A stretch of 64,000 bases of DNA from CAUTYU01 sp963545205 (GTDB lineage: Bacteria; Desulfobacterota; Desulfovibrionia; Desulfovibrionales; Desulfomicrobiaceae). Below, in pieces: positions 28,149 through 36,498 of this stretch (its first letter is position 1; every line of letters starts with the position of its first letter). The notes below the pieces were generated by a model, which ran no database searches, had not been told where the DNA came from, and was given only the letters and a program-made list of their open reading frames with translations. The stretch lies in the NCBI GenBank assembly GCA_963545205.1, contig CAUUHW010000003.1:124001-188000 (forward strand), read 5' to 3'. Position numbers and translations under genes: made by a program.

Positions 28149-28192
28149 ATGAATCTCCTATCTTGCTTAGAGGGGGGCTTGTCTAAATCTAA

Positions 28193-28208
28193 AGCAAGTA
28201 CTGTTCCA
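28193..28208 (-). promoter_or_regulatory. Sigma-54 promoter of the aldehyde dehydrogenase operon
   Basis: Minus strand reads TGGAACAGTACTTGCT: the GG and GC doublets at -24/-12 have correct spacing. It is the same form as the suyA promoter, TGGAACA-N4-TTGCT. A divergent sigma-54 activator gene lies beside it. Confidence 0.8.
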
Positions 28209-28314
28209 GTCTTATAAATCGAGCTATCATATCTTAATAATTATATTTTTTTTTAGAAAAAAATACCTGTAGAGAATGTCTTGTCAAGGCTTGTCTGTTT
28301 TGATAGCATATAGG

Positions 28315-28332
28315 CATATTTGTCCAAATATG
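28315..28332. promoter_or_regulatory. 18-bp palindrome, candidate enhancer site for the sigma-54 activator
   Basis: CATATTTG-TC-CAAATATG is a perfect inverted repeat, about 110-125 bases upstream of the -24/-12 promoter and 20 bases before the activator start. This position fits an upstream activating sequence with autoregulation. Confidence 0.55.
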
Positions 28333-28351
28333 GGTATGATGGAGGGGCTCA

Positions 28352-29947
28352 TTGGAAAATAACGATACCTATTCAAGAAAAAATGATAATTTTTTAGCCG
28401 TAGCGCAACTCTTGCAAAAACTTTCTCCGTTAGTAGCGACTCAAATGGATCGCAATAGTTTCTTTAATGTCATGTCGAAAGAGTTATATCTTATTTTGCA
28501 CCATGATCGACTCTGTATTAATTTATATGATGACGAAAAAGAATTTTTAAATATTTTCACTATTGCTGATGGGATACTTATTGAAGATTTTTCAAACACT
28601 CGCATTGTTCATAATACTGTTGCAAACATGGCTATCTCCTCTCGAAAACCTGTGCTGATTGGAAATCTTTTACAACAAAAAGACAACAGTATTCCTCTTC
28701 AACTGACATCGGCTGGATTGACGGCTACCATCGCGTTACCATTGATCATAAACCATAAAATTATTGGAACACTTCATGTTTCATTCAAACAGGAGCCAGA
28801 TAATTTATTTGAACTCATGTCATTTTTGGAAAAAATATGTCCAGTGCTGACCTTGTTTATTTATTCTATTCTTTATGATGAAAAGATAAATAAATCTCAT
28901 TTGGACAAATGGGTAGATAAAGGCACAAAAAAAGGAGCAGAAGGACCTATCCAGATAGAGGAACGTCTTTTGGAAACTAGAGAAATGAGGAAAGTCATGA
29001 CTCTGGCCCGTAACGTTGCTAAGATAAACATTCCTGTGCTGATTACTGGAGAAACTGGTACTGGTAAAAGTATGCTCGCACAATGGTTGCATAAAAACAG
29101 CCCTCGGCGTCAAGCTAATTTTGTCAAGGTTAACTGTCCTTCTCTGGCTCCAACCCTTTTTGAGAGTGAACTATTCGGACATGCCAAAGGCGCATTTACC
29201 GGCTCCATATCAAAACGGATTGGGCGGATAGAAATGGCGCAGGGTGGCACACTATTTTTGGATGAAATCACTGAACTACAGCCTGAGATGCAGAGTAAGC
29301 TCCTGCAAGTCATAGAAGAAGGAGTATTTGAAAGAGTGGGAGAAAGTACGCCTATTGGGGTTGACTTTCAGATTATTTCGGCCTCAAATATGGAAATGAG
29401 CAAGGTTCTGGCAACAGGAGTTTTGCGACAAGACCTTTTCTATCGGTTGGCGGCCGTGATTCTGCATATGCCCCCTTTGCGAGAACGAAAAATGGACCTC
29501 CCTGTCTTCATTGATTATTTCAGCAGGCAATTTGCAGAGCAATATGAAATCCGCCCCGTGCGCTTGCCCCGTAGCATTTTACAGATTTTATACGAATATG
29601 AATGGCCCGGTAATATCAGAGAGTTACGCAATGTGCTTAGTCGTCTTTTGCTCCACTCTTTGGATGGAGCTATTACTGAAAGCTTTGTGCGGGAAAGTCT
29701 GCATGAATGGAGCGTTGCGCCAACACCAATGCCGGAGACTTCTGTGCCGCCTCGAGAAAAATGTATGGATGCAGCGCAGGACTCTCCGCCAATGACATTG
29801 GAAGAAAATGAACGCGCCCACATCAAAAAAATTTTGAAGTTGACTAATGGTAAACTGTCCGGCCCGCGTGGTGCTTCTACCCTTCTGGGTGTACCACGCT
29901 CCACCTTGCAACATAGAATCCGTAAATTGAATATCAAGATAGAGTAA
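28352..29947 (+). CDS. Sigma-54-dependent activator with GAF sensor domain
   Basis: 531 residues, starting at TTG with GGAGGGG upstream. The N-terminal GAF-like sensory domain spans about residues 15-185. The AAA+ domain has Walker A GETGTGKS, the sigma-54 contact loop as GAFTGS instead of the usual GAFTGA, Walker B GTLFLDE and a DLFYRLAAV segment. A Fis-type helix-turn-helix is at the C-terminus (GASTLLGVPRSTLQHRIRKLNI). There is no receiver domain, so the GAF domain probably binds the inducer directly. It lies between, and probably controls, the two sigma-54 promoters of the aldehyde dehydrogenase operon and suyAB. Confidence 0.93.
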   Translation: MENNDTYSRKNDNFLAVAQLLQKLSPLVATQMDRNSFFNVMSKELYLILHHDRLCINLYDDEKEFLNIFTIADGILIEDFSNTRIVHNTVANMAISSRKPVLIGNLLQQKDNSIPLQLTSAGLTATIALPLIINHKIIGTLHVSFKQEPDNLFELMSFLEKICPVLTLFIYSILYDEKINKSHLDKWVDKGTKKGAEGPIQIEERLLETREMRKVMTLARNVAKINIPVLITGETGTGKSMLAQWLHKNSPRRQANFVKVNCPSLAPTLFESELFGHAKGAFTGSISKRIGRIEMAQGGTLFLDEITELQPEMQSKLLQVIEEGVFERVGESTPIGVDFQIISASNMEMSKVLATGVLRQDLFYRLAAVILHMPPLRERKMDLPVFIDYFSRQFAEQYEIRPVRLPRSILQILYEYEWPGNIRELRNVLSRLLLHSLDGAITESFVRESLHEWSVAPTPMPETSVPPREKCMDAAQDSPPMTLEENERAHIKKILKLTNGKLSGPRGASTLLGVPRSTLQHRIRKLNIKIE

Positions 29948-30107
29948 TTCCGGTATGCAGAGAAATGAAACACATCAAAATGGCTGGTAAAATGGTGTAT
30001 CTCTGAAATGAGATTAGATTTTTTATCGCGATGGTGTCTAAAAGAATTGACTGTGATTTTCCTACTGCCAGGAGAGGTCAAATTTTCAACTTTTCCTGCA
30101 TATTGTT

Positions 30108-30146
30108 GTTGCCAGCCTTTCAACGGAACTGAGAAAGGCTGGCAAC
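30108..30146. terminator. Hairpin between convergent activator and suyB genes
   Basis: Perfect 14-bp stem (GTTGCCAGCCTTTC at 30108-30121 with its complement at 30133-30146) and an 11-base loop. It lies between two converging genes. No clear U-run, so it is either a bidirectional terminator or an mRNA end stabiliser. Confidence 0.6.
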
Positions 30147-30216
30147 ACTGCTTATAACTCGCAGGAATCAGTTGTTCTCTGTATGTGACGACAGGTAGAT
30201 AGCTTATACGGGATTA

Positions 30217-31377
30217 TTACGCACTTTCATATAGACGGGTCATGACAAGTTCTTTGTGTCCTAGCGTTTCTGCGGAGGTATGACGCCCATTACAAGTGCG
30301 AATGAGCATTTCCAAAAGCTTGTCGCCAGATTCATCCAGATTCATTTCTCGGCGCAGAATGCCCGTGACATCAAGATCAATATGTTCTTGCATGGTACGG
30401 ACTGTACGTGGATTGGCCGAAAGTTTGATTACCGGCAGAATGGGGTTGCCAATGATATTGCCCTGCCCTGTGGGGAAGAAATGTGTCACAAAGCCAGCAG
30501 CTGCAGCCAGAGTGACCATTTCCGCAGCGGCAGAGGAAGAATCCATAAACCAGAGGCCGGGGCCAGTGGGGGGCTCAGCTTTGTCCAGACAACCAATAAC
30601 TGGAGCCTTGCGGCCTATTTTCTGAATATTTCCCAATGCTTTTTCTTCGATGGTGGTGAGACCTCCTTCAATATTTCCCTTGGTTGGTTGAGAATCGCAA
30701 AGATCATCAACCTTATGGTCATCCACAACCTTTGCATAGCGATCGAAGAAATATTTGAAGCGCTTGCGTACTTCTTCATTGGCACAGCGTTCCATAACAA
30801 TGTGCTCTCCTCCGGTAATTTCTGTGGTTTCGCCAAATAGTGTTGTGGCCCCAGCTGCCCATAATTTATCAAAGGCATTGCCCACAGTAGGGTTGGATGC
30901 AATTCCGGATGTTGTATCAGATTCACCACATTTGCAGGAAACCCAAAGTTCCTTCACATCGCAAGGCTGGCGCAACTGCTCTGTAGCGTGTTGCACAAAT
31001 TCCTTGGCCTTGCGGGATGCTTCACAAATCGTCGCCAAGTCGCCATGCTTTTCAATGCCAAAGCCTGCCACAGGTTTACCCGTCTTGCTAATGCCGTCTA
31101 CGATGCGCTGTGTCCACAGTGGTTCGATACCAATTACAACAACAGCGGCTACGTTGGGATTACACCCCAGGCCAATGAGCGTGCGGAAATGCAAATCCAG
31201 ATCTTCACCGAACTGAAGGCGGCCATAGGCGTGCGGCAAGGCAAGAGTTCCTTTGATATTGTTAGCGACAGCTTCACAGGCGGCATTGGAAAGATCGTCA
31301 AGTGGCAACATCACCACATGATTACGAATGCCCACACGACCATTTTCACGACGGTATCCAAAAAATTGTTTTTGCAT
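30217..31377 (-). CDS. suyB: (2R)-sulfolactate sulfo-lyase large subunit
   Basis: 386 residues of the UxaA/altronate dehydratase C-terminal family, which in SuyB catalyses cleavage of 3-sulfolactate to pyruvate and sulfite. Visible features: GRVGIRNHVVMLPLDDLSN at the N-terminus, WVSCKCGESDTTSGIASNP (Cys-rich active-site segment) and FFPTGQGNIIGNPILPVIKL. ATG at 31377 with GGTGG upstream is preferred over the in-frame GTG at 31389. It starts 5 bases after suyA; the pairing of separate small and large subunits separates it from fused altronate dehydratases. Sulfite would feed dissimilatory sulfite reductase, not in this window. Confidence 0.85.
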   Translation of the reverse strand: MQKQFFGYRRENGRVGIRNHVVMLPLDDLSNAACEAVANNIKGTLALPHAYGRLQFGEDLDLHFRTLIGLGCNPNVAAVVVIGIEPLWTQRIVDGISKTGKPVAGFGIEKHGDLATICEASRKAKEFVQHATEQLRQPCDVKELWVSCKCGESDTTSGIASNPTVGNAFDKLWAAGATTLFGETTEITGGEHIVMERCANEEVRKRFKYFFDRYAKVVDDHKVDDLCDSQPTKGNIEGGLTTIEEKALGNIQKIGRKAPVIGCLDKAEPPTGPGLWFMDSSSAAAEMVTLAAAAGFVTHFFPTGQGNIIGNPILPVIKLSANPRTVRTMQEHIDLDVTGILRREMNLDESGDKLLEMLIRTCNGRHTSAETLGHKELVMTRLYESA

Positions 31378-31382
31378 GACGT

Positions 31383-31667
31383 TTACCACCTCTTTGTTTT
31401 GACATTATGGACGTGCAAATGTTCTCCCTGCTTGATGGGGGCGACAACTTTACCAATATCCGTATTATATTTAATAACCGTGTCGCCAATAGAGAAATTT
31501 TTTAATGCCACCTTGTGCCCAATGGGAATATCATCACGTATTGTAAACTTGATTGTTTTGTTTTCCTGCATGATCCAGCCTGTGCATTCAGAACCAGCTT
31601 TCAAGTTTTCCTTGACGACAACACCAACGCCGTCACCTTCTTCATGAACCACGAAATCAATATCCAT
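31383..31667 (-). CDS. suyA: (2R)-sulfolactate sulfo-lyase small subunit
   Basis: 94 residues, a single SAF domain. The segment DIPIGHKVALKNFSIGDTVIKY and the C-terminal HLHVHNVKTKRW are close to remembered SuyA proteins. The small subunit supplies part of the active site of SuyAB. ATG follows GGGAGAAATT. It lies 150 bases downstream of a sigma-54 promoter of the same type as that of the aldehyde dehydrogenase operon, suggesting joint induction. Confidence 0.87.
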   Translation of the reverse strand: MDIDFVVHEEGDGVGVVVKENLKAGSECTGWIMQENKTIKFTIRDDIPIGHKVALKNFSIGDTVIKYNTDIGKVVAPIKQGEHLHVHNVKTKRW

Positions 31668-31818
31668 AATTTCTCCCGAGTTGAGCTTGTGATTTTATCT
31701 CCCGGTGGGCATCCGGGCTGGCCATAAGTCTCCACACACCATCTTGCGAGAGTGCATTCAAGTCAGACACCTTACAGATATCTATATCGCCCAAATGTCC
31801 GAATCTTGATGCAGATAG

Positions 31819-31834
31819 AGCAAGGAGTGTTCCA
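31819..31834 (-). promoter_or_regulatory. Sigma-54 promoter of suyAB
   Basis: Minus strand reads TGGAACACTCCTTGCT. It differs from the promoter at 28193-28208 only within the 4-base spacer, so the two are a matched pair. Confidence 0.8.
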
Positions 31835-32392
31835 ATGGAGTTTTTATGAAATAAGCCTTATAAAACAAAATATTAAAAAAATATTGGCGGTGCTGAAAAT
31901 ATGGCCACAATAATTGTGCTCATATATGGTTGAAAATGTTTATATATGAACAAAATTGTGCTTTAGTAAGGTGTAACCTCTTTTGCGTATTTTGCAGTCC
32001 AACTAGCTGATGGATAGCAATTATAGCACCCAGTAGTACTGAAAATTTTGTATCCGTATAGTCAATTTAAAAAATATTCATTTTATATACTGATTAATAG
32101 TTATATGCGTATTTATGCATTAGTAATATATTTTTATATTTAATTAAAATGTAATAAAAATCATTAATTTGTTAAAATTATTTTATTATTCAATAGATAT
32201 GACTTTATTAAATTTTTAATTTGTTTTTTATATATTTTGATTTATAAATATTTTGCAAATAGTTTAACAATATTTATACTTTAAATGATAAAAATAATAA
32301 TTTAGTAACTATTTGAATAAGATTTATTAAAATGTTATAGCCATAAGGACAATAAGTAAAAAAGGTTATACTCATAATAGTGTTGGCGAAAT
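31835..32392. other. Very A+T-rich non-coding stretch upstream of suyA
   Basis: No gene seen on either strand. An inverted repeat, TCATATAT (31920-31927) with ATATATGA (31942-31949), lies about 90-115 bases upstream of the suyA promoter and could bind the sigma-54 activator. The rest consists of long A/T runs. Confidence 0.55.
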
Positions 32393-32930
32393 TACAATTC
32401 TCAACCATCTGAAAAAGTTAAGTGATGGTTAGTTGGATAATTGCTGAGACATGGATACAAACTCCCTACTACGAGGTTAAAGATATTTTTACTGGAAACT
32501 GTCTTGTGAGTCCATTGATTATGTTTCTTTTGCAGCTGGATGGGTGAGCAAAGAGTCTGTTTCATTTCCTTAAGCTTTGGAACAGAGTTCGCAATTAGCG
32601 GGCACATACCCCCTCAGGTTACGATTGGTGACCGTGGCTACAAAGGTTTGCAAGAAAGTTAGTGTTTCAGATTATGGTATCAAGACGCCCAGAAAAGTGT
32701 TATGGCCTCCCTGCAGAGTATTGTCAGAAAAAATTTTCAGTGCAGGGCCTGGATAGAACTGATAATCGGGCATCCAATATCTGAGCTTCACTTGTCCAGT
32801 AGTTTTTTCAAGTGTATTGCAGATGATGGGATAAATTTGTTCATGGCATCGTAGCATTCAATTTCAGAAAGTGGATGATGAGCTTGGCCTTTTTGGGGTT
32901 CCTGTCCTTAAAAAACAAAGACAGATCGTG
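32393..32930 (+). pseudogene. Remnant of an IS5-family transposase
   Basis: Several frames together spell a decayed IS5-type DDE transposase. IIAETWIQTPYYE occurs near 32436-32475, then VTIGDRGYKG near 32615, IELIIGHP, SSSFFKCIADDGINLFMA, and finally VAFNFRKWMM after a frame change near 32845. Multiple stops and frameshifts are present, and no clear terminal repeats were found. It marks old mobile-element activity at the right border of the sulfonate island and is unrelated to the IS at 19657-20512 in sequence. Confidence 0.7.
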
Positions 32931-32978
32931 ATTCTCTATTTCGGGGACGATAAACGATTTTTTAGGGATGACTATCTA

Positions 32979-33014
32979 ACACGTAATCCCCTCGAATTCG
33001 AGGGGATTACGTGT
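32979..33014. repeat. Perfect 36-bp palindrome behind the arylsulfotransferase operon
   Basis: Each half begins ACACGTAATCCCC and the centre is TCGAATTCGA. It starts 22 bases after the stop of the last arylsulfotransferase gene and could fold into an 18-bp hairpin. No U-run follows on the minus strand, so it may be a terminator, a stability element or an insertion scar. Confidence 0.8.
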
Positions 33015-33035
33015 GGATGAAAAAATAAGACAGGT

Positions 33036-34406
33036 TTAGTAAGAGTGCATGGTGGGCCCGTCCTCAACATCGTCATTGTCGGTCCCTCCAGTACCATTAA
33101 CGCGATAGGTGGACACGTTGGGTGGAACAATAGCACTTCCTTTCGCTGGGCTTAATGTATTGAACTGCTTGCAATAATCCGGGGCATAACGATGGGCACG
33201 GAACACGGTGTAGGCGAACAGATCATTCGTCTTATGAGGGTTCACATATTCCCACACGATGTTATTCTCCGGTGTGACCTCGAAAAATCTGCCGTTGGCC
33301 CCAGAGCAGATCAGAGTGTTGCCATTCGGCAGGCGCTGGAGACCACTGATGAAGCTGGAGAAATGGCGGCGACCGATTTTACGATCCGAGGATTCCCAGA
33401 CAACCTCGCCTGTCTCGGCGTTAAACTCAAGAGCGCGGGACGTATTGGTATACATTCCGTTATCGTACACCAGGATATTGCCGGCCCCAGGCAGACCTGG
33501 AGCAATTTCATGGGCATCGTGCGGCCCGCCGAGGGTTGTATTCTTACTGGTTACCATCATGCCGCCGACATTGTGAAATTTTACATGGTCAGATTTTTTA
33601 TCCACATAGGCAACATTGCCGAAGCGGGACTTGATTTTGCCGGTCTTGCGGTCAATCACGAACACACAGTCCAGATGGCGGGCTGAAACGACCAGGTCGC
33701 CGTTAGCGCGTTCGTCAATATCATTGATGTGCTGCCATTCCACTCGAGGATGAATGGGGCCAAGAATGTCGATGTTATAGTCCAAATGCTTGTAAGCATG
33801 CCATTCCCAGACAACCTTGCCTTCGGGACTAACCTCAACGAGCTTGTCAGAACACATATTGCCACCAGGCAGTTCTGTTCCCTCCAGACCGCCGCGGACC
33901 TTTGCGATCACGTCTTTGGGAAGCAGTTCAAAAGAAACAAACATATAGTTGCCATTTTTTAGCTTTTCAAAATCATGGTGCATGCCTGGATCATAGTATT
34001 TGAAAAGGACCTTACCATCCCAGTCCAGTTCGTAAACCCAGCCAGCAATGCCATCTAGATCGAACTTGAGAGGAAAACGATCTTTGGGTTTCAGGCGATC
34101 GGTGCGCCCGGCAGCCAAAAGATGACCGTTAGGCAACAGCTCAACATGAAGCCCTGGAGGGAAAGGCAGCTTCCATTCGTGAACTACGTTACCGTTCATA
34201 TCTACAAGATATGCCTTGCAGGGTTTGGAGTAAAAGTCTGTTGCTCCACGCTGGCCAATCATGGGAGAGTAGAGAGTGTAACCGTTAAAAGATTTTTCCG
34301 GATCATAGATGGTCGTTCCCGTGGGATATACTGAAGGCCAGGCCCAGACATTTACCGACCAGGCAAAAAACAGCATAGCTGCTGCAATTTTGAATACACA
34401 TTTCAT
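33036..34406 (-). CDS. Periplasmic arylsulfate sulfotransferase, copy 1
   Basis: 456 residues, with a Sec signal (FKIAAAMLFFAWSVNVWA). Six-bladed beta-propeller ASST: blade repeats of the form LLPNGHLLAAG, RLPNGNTLIC and DNGMYTN. A WQHIN motif (His226) matches the W-x-H-x-N expected around one of the conserved catalytic-site histidines, and HDAHEI holds a further pair. ASSTs move sulfate from one aryl sulfate ester to another phenol without PAPS. ATG at 34406 follows GGAGGATTTGACT. The C-terminal tail is acidic (DNDDVEDG). It is the last gene of the locus; physiological donor and acceptor unknown. Confidence 0.88.
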   Translation of the reverse strand: MKCVFKIAAAMLFFAWSVNVWAWPSVYPTGTTIYDPEKSFNGYTLYSPMIGQRGATDFYSKPCKAYLVDMNGNVVHEWKLPFPPGLHVELLPNGHLLAAGRTDRLKPKDRFPLKFDLDGIAGWVYELDWDGKVLFKYYDPGMHHDFEKLKNGNYMFVSFELLPKDVIAKVRGGLEGTELPGGNMCSDKLVEVSPEGKVVWEWHAYKHLDYNIDILGPIHPRVEWQHINDIDERANGDLVVSARHLDCVFVIDRKTGKIKSRFGNVAYVDKKSDHVKFHNVGGMMVTSKNTTLGGPHDAHEIAPGLPGAGNILVYDNGMYTNTSRALEFNAETGEVVWESSDRKIGRRHFSSFISGLQRLPNGNTLICSGANGRFFEVTPENNIVWEYVNPHKTNDLFAYTVFRAHRYAPDYCKQFNTLSPAKGSAIVPPNVSTYRVNGTGGTDNDDVEDGPTMHSY

Positions 34407-34513
34407 AGTCAAATCCTCCGTAAAGCAAGCTGTGCGCCGGGTTCAAGTTTAATTTTTGGACGTTTTCATTTTTTAATACATATAATCTGTTGCCAAAGAG
34501 CAGATTTTTTCGT

Positions 34514-34840
34514 TTAGCATTTGGAAGGAGCCAGTGCCGGCTCTGCATCCGGGTCGAACACCACGTCGCCATCGATAACCTGCGGATTGAGTTCCTCAAT
34601 AAAGTCCTGGGTCATACCTGGTACCTTGATCATATCTTCTGGTTTTTTGAAGGGGCCATTGGCAGTACGGTAGTCTACAATGGCCTGAGCCAGAGACTCG
34701 GGGATATCCACGTCTTCAATGGCCATGATTTCTTTAACACTTGCAGTGTTGAAGCTGACAATGCCATTTCCGGCGAATACGGTGATTGCAAAGAGCAGGC
34801 AGATGCTTGCTCCACAGATGGAAAAGATATTTTTTTTCAT
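34514..34840 (-). CDS. Secreted helix-hairpin-helix (ComEA-like) protein with C-terminal Cys, copy 1
   Basis: 108 residues. Signal peptide (MKKNIFSICGASICLLFAITVFA), then one tandem HhH domain (MAIEDVDIPESLAQAIVDYR ... MIKVPGMTQDFIEEL), then an acidic tail ending in Cys (PSKC). HhH domains of ComEA type bind DNA or mediate protein contacts. Here the gene sits between two arylsulfotransferase genes, so a role as assembly or carrier partner in the periplasm is more likely than DNA uptake (inference). A second such protein is encoded at 42765-43061. Confidence 0.8.
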   Translation of the reverse strand: MKKNIFSICGASICLLFAITVFAGNGIVSFNTASVKEIMAIEDVDIPESLAQAIVDYRTANGPFKKPEDMIKVPGMTQDFIEELNPQVIDGDVVFDPDAEPALAPSKC

Positions 34841-34899
34841 AGTCGTTCCTTTTGCAGAGAAAGGGTGGAATGGTTTGTTCCACCCTCTGTTAAATTTTT

Positions 34900-36339
34900 T
34901 TAGTCTGGCTTGATCCGGAATGTGGTGTTCTTTGGTGGCGTGACATTTTGTTCCTTTGGTCTCTTGAGTTGAGGTACATAGTCGTAGGGTACCCGGTAGG
35001 CTCGGTACACCAAGTTGTATTTCCCTTTTTCATTATAATAGGGGCTGATGTATTCCCATACGATTTCATGATCAGGAGTAACTTCCTGGAGCTGCCCCAC
35101 TGCACCATTGGTAATCAAGGTATTGCCGTTGGGTAGCCGCTGTGCAGAGCTTACATAATCGGAGTAGAATTGGTACTTGTTGCGCATGCCCATTTGTTTG
35201 GCGGAATGTTCCCAGACAATTTTAAGAGTACGTGGGTCGAATTCGATGATGCGGGAGTAATCACGACGGGCATCCGACCAGCCGAAGGGGGCACCTGGGT
35301 TGCGCGGTCCATATCCTGCATAGCCGCCGTTGTCGTAAATCATGATATTGCCTTCTCCTGGCAACCCCTTAGGAATCATATGGGTGTGATGCTGGCCGAT
35401 TATCTGCCCCAGCTTGGAGTACGCTTTTGTATCACTCTGGCCCTTGAATTCCCAGATGGAATCCTTGTAATAGTAGGGACCGATCTGCCACACGATTTTG
35501 CCGGTTTTTTTCTCAATGATGCAACTCGTATTGGTCTGCCGGTTGGAAATAATCACATTTTCGGGATTGAAGACATTGTAAAGAACCGGGTCTTGGTCCC
35601 ACCATTTGTTGGGGCCGAGGTAGGACGCGGAGTTCACATGGAGCCAGTCTCCGCCTTTCATCCCCGGAGTACGGGTCATTGAAAAGGTAGGGTACTTCCG
35701 CATGGTCTTTTTGAATTCTGGTGGAAAATTCATCTCATCGAAATGGTCGGAAGCTAACCACTCCCAGATCACCTTGCCATTTTTGTCCACTTCTACAATA
35801 TAGTCATCGTAAAGTTGTTTGTCCGTAATTTTATCATTGTGTGTGAATTTATGGGACAACACGAGCATTTTTCCCTTGTAGTTGTCTACAGGCATGCCCG
35901 GAACATGGTAACCAGTGGGGTTACCCTCGAACTGGTAGTCGTGATGCATGCCTGCGCCAGGGAGTTTGCGCACGACCTTACCCTTCCAGTCAACAACGAC
36001 CAGATCCGTAGAATGCCCGTCACCCCAGACGCGACCTTTTTTATCGGGAGAGGGACGTTTGGTCCCGGCCAGGTACCCTCCTTTAAGCAGCTTGGGCGGA
36101 TGTTCAGCCTGGCAAATGTCGGTCCATTGTTTGACCACGTTGCCATTCATATCAATGAGCACAGTCCCTTCGGCCTCGACTTCGGTTCCAAACACGGTAT
36201 AGCCATTCCAGCATTTTTCCGGCTTGTAAATGGTGGTGCCGTGAGGGAACACCGTGGGGAAGGATATGGCCGTTATAGGGAAGACAAAGGCAGTAGCGGT
36301 CAAGGCCACTGTGCTGACAAGAAAGTTTCGTCTGTTCAT
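34900..36339 (-). CDS. Periplasmic arylsulfate sulfotransferase, copy 2 (Tat-like signal)
   Basis: 479 residues. The N-terminus MNRRNFLVSTVALTATAFVF resembles a twin-arginine signal, unlike the two sister copies. The propeller blade motifs include RLPNGNTLITNG, and WLHVN (His234) corresponds to WQHIN in copy 1. QHHTH precedes GEGNIMIYDNG. Its overall identity to the other copies is low by eye, suggesting different acceptors. It lies 159 bases after copy 3 and 59 bases before the HhH gene. Confidence 0.88.
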   Translation of the reverse strand: MNRRNFLVSTVALTATAFVFPITAISFPTVFPHGTTIYKPEKCWNGYTVFGTEVEAEGTVLIDMNGNVVKQWTDICQAEHPPKLLKGGYLAGTKRPSPDKKGRVWGDGHSTDLVVVDWKGKVVRKLPGAGMHHDYQFEGNPTGYHVPGMPVDNYKGKMLVLSHKFTHNDKITDKQLYDDYIVEVDKNGKVIWEWLASDHFDEMNFPPEFKKTMRKYPTFSMTRTPGMKGGDWLHVNSASYLGPNKWWDQDPVLYNVFNPENVIISNRQTNTSCIIEKKTGKIVWQIGPYYYKDSIWEFKGQSDTKAYSKLGQIIGQHHTHMIPKGLPGEGNIMIYDNGGYAGYGPRNPGAPFGWSDARRDYSRIIEFDPRTLKIVWEHSAKQMGMRNKYQFYSDYVSSAQRLPNGNTLITNGAVGQLQEVTPDHEIVWEYISPYYNEKGKYNLVYRAYRVPYDYVPQLKRPKEQNVTPPKNTTFRIKPD

Positions 36340-36498
36340 TTTGTGATCCTTGCAGAGTTTATGGCATACTTTGCCTGTATTATTAATATATTAATCTCCA
36401 ACATGTTTTCAACGGCGTTTCGATAACGGTTTTTATCTTGAAAGTGGGCAGCCACATTTAGGTCTCCCTTTTGGAGATGTCAGGTTTTTGTATACAGA

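Noticed and set aside
34514..34840. DNA-uptake competence protein ComEA
   Set aside because: No other competence genes are present and the gene is embedded among arylsulfotransferases; only the HhH fold is supported.
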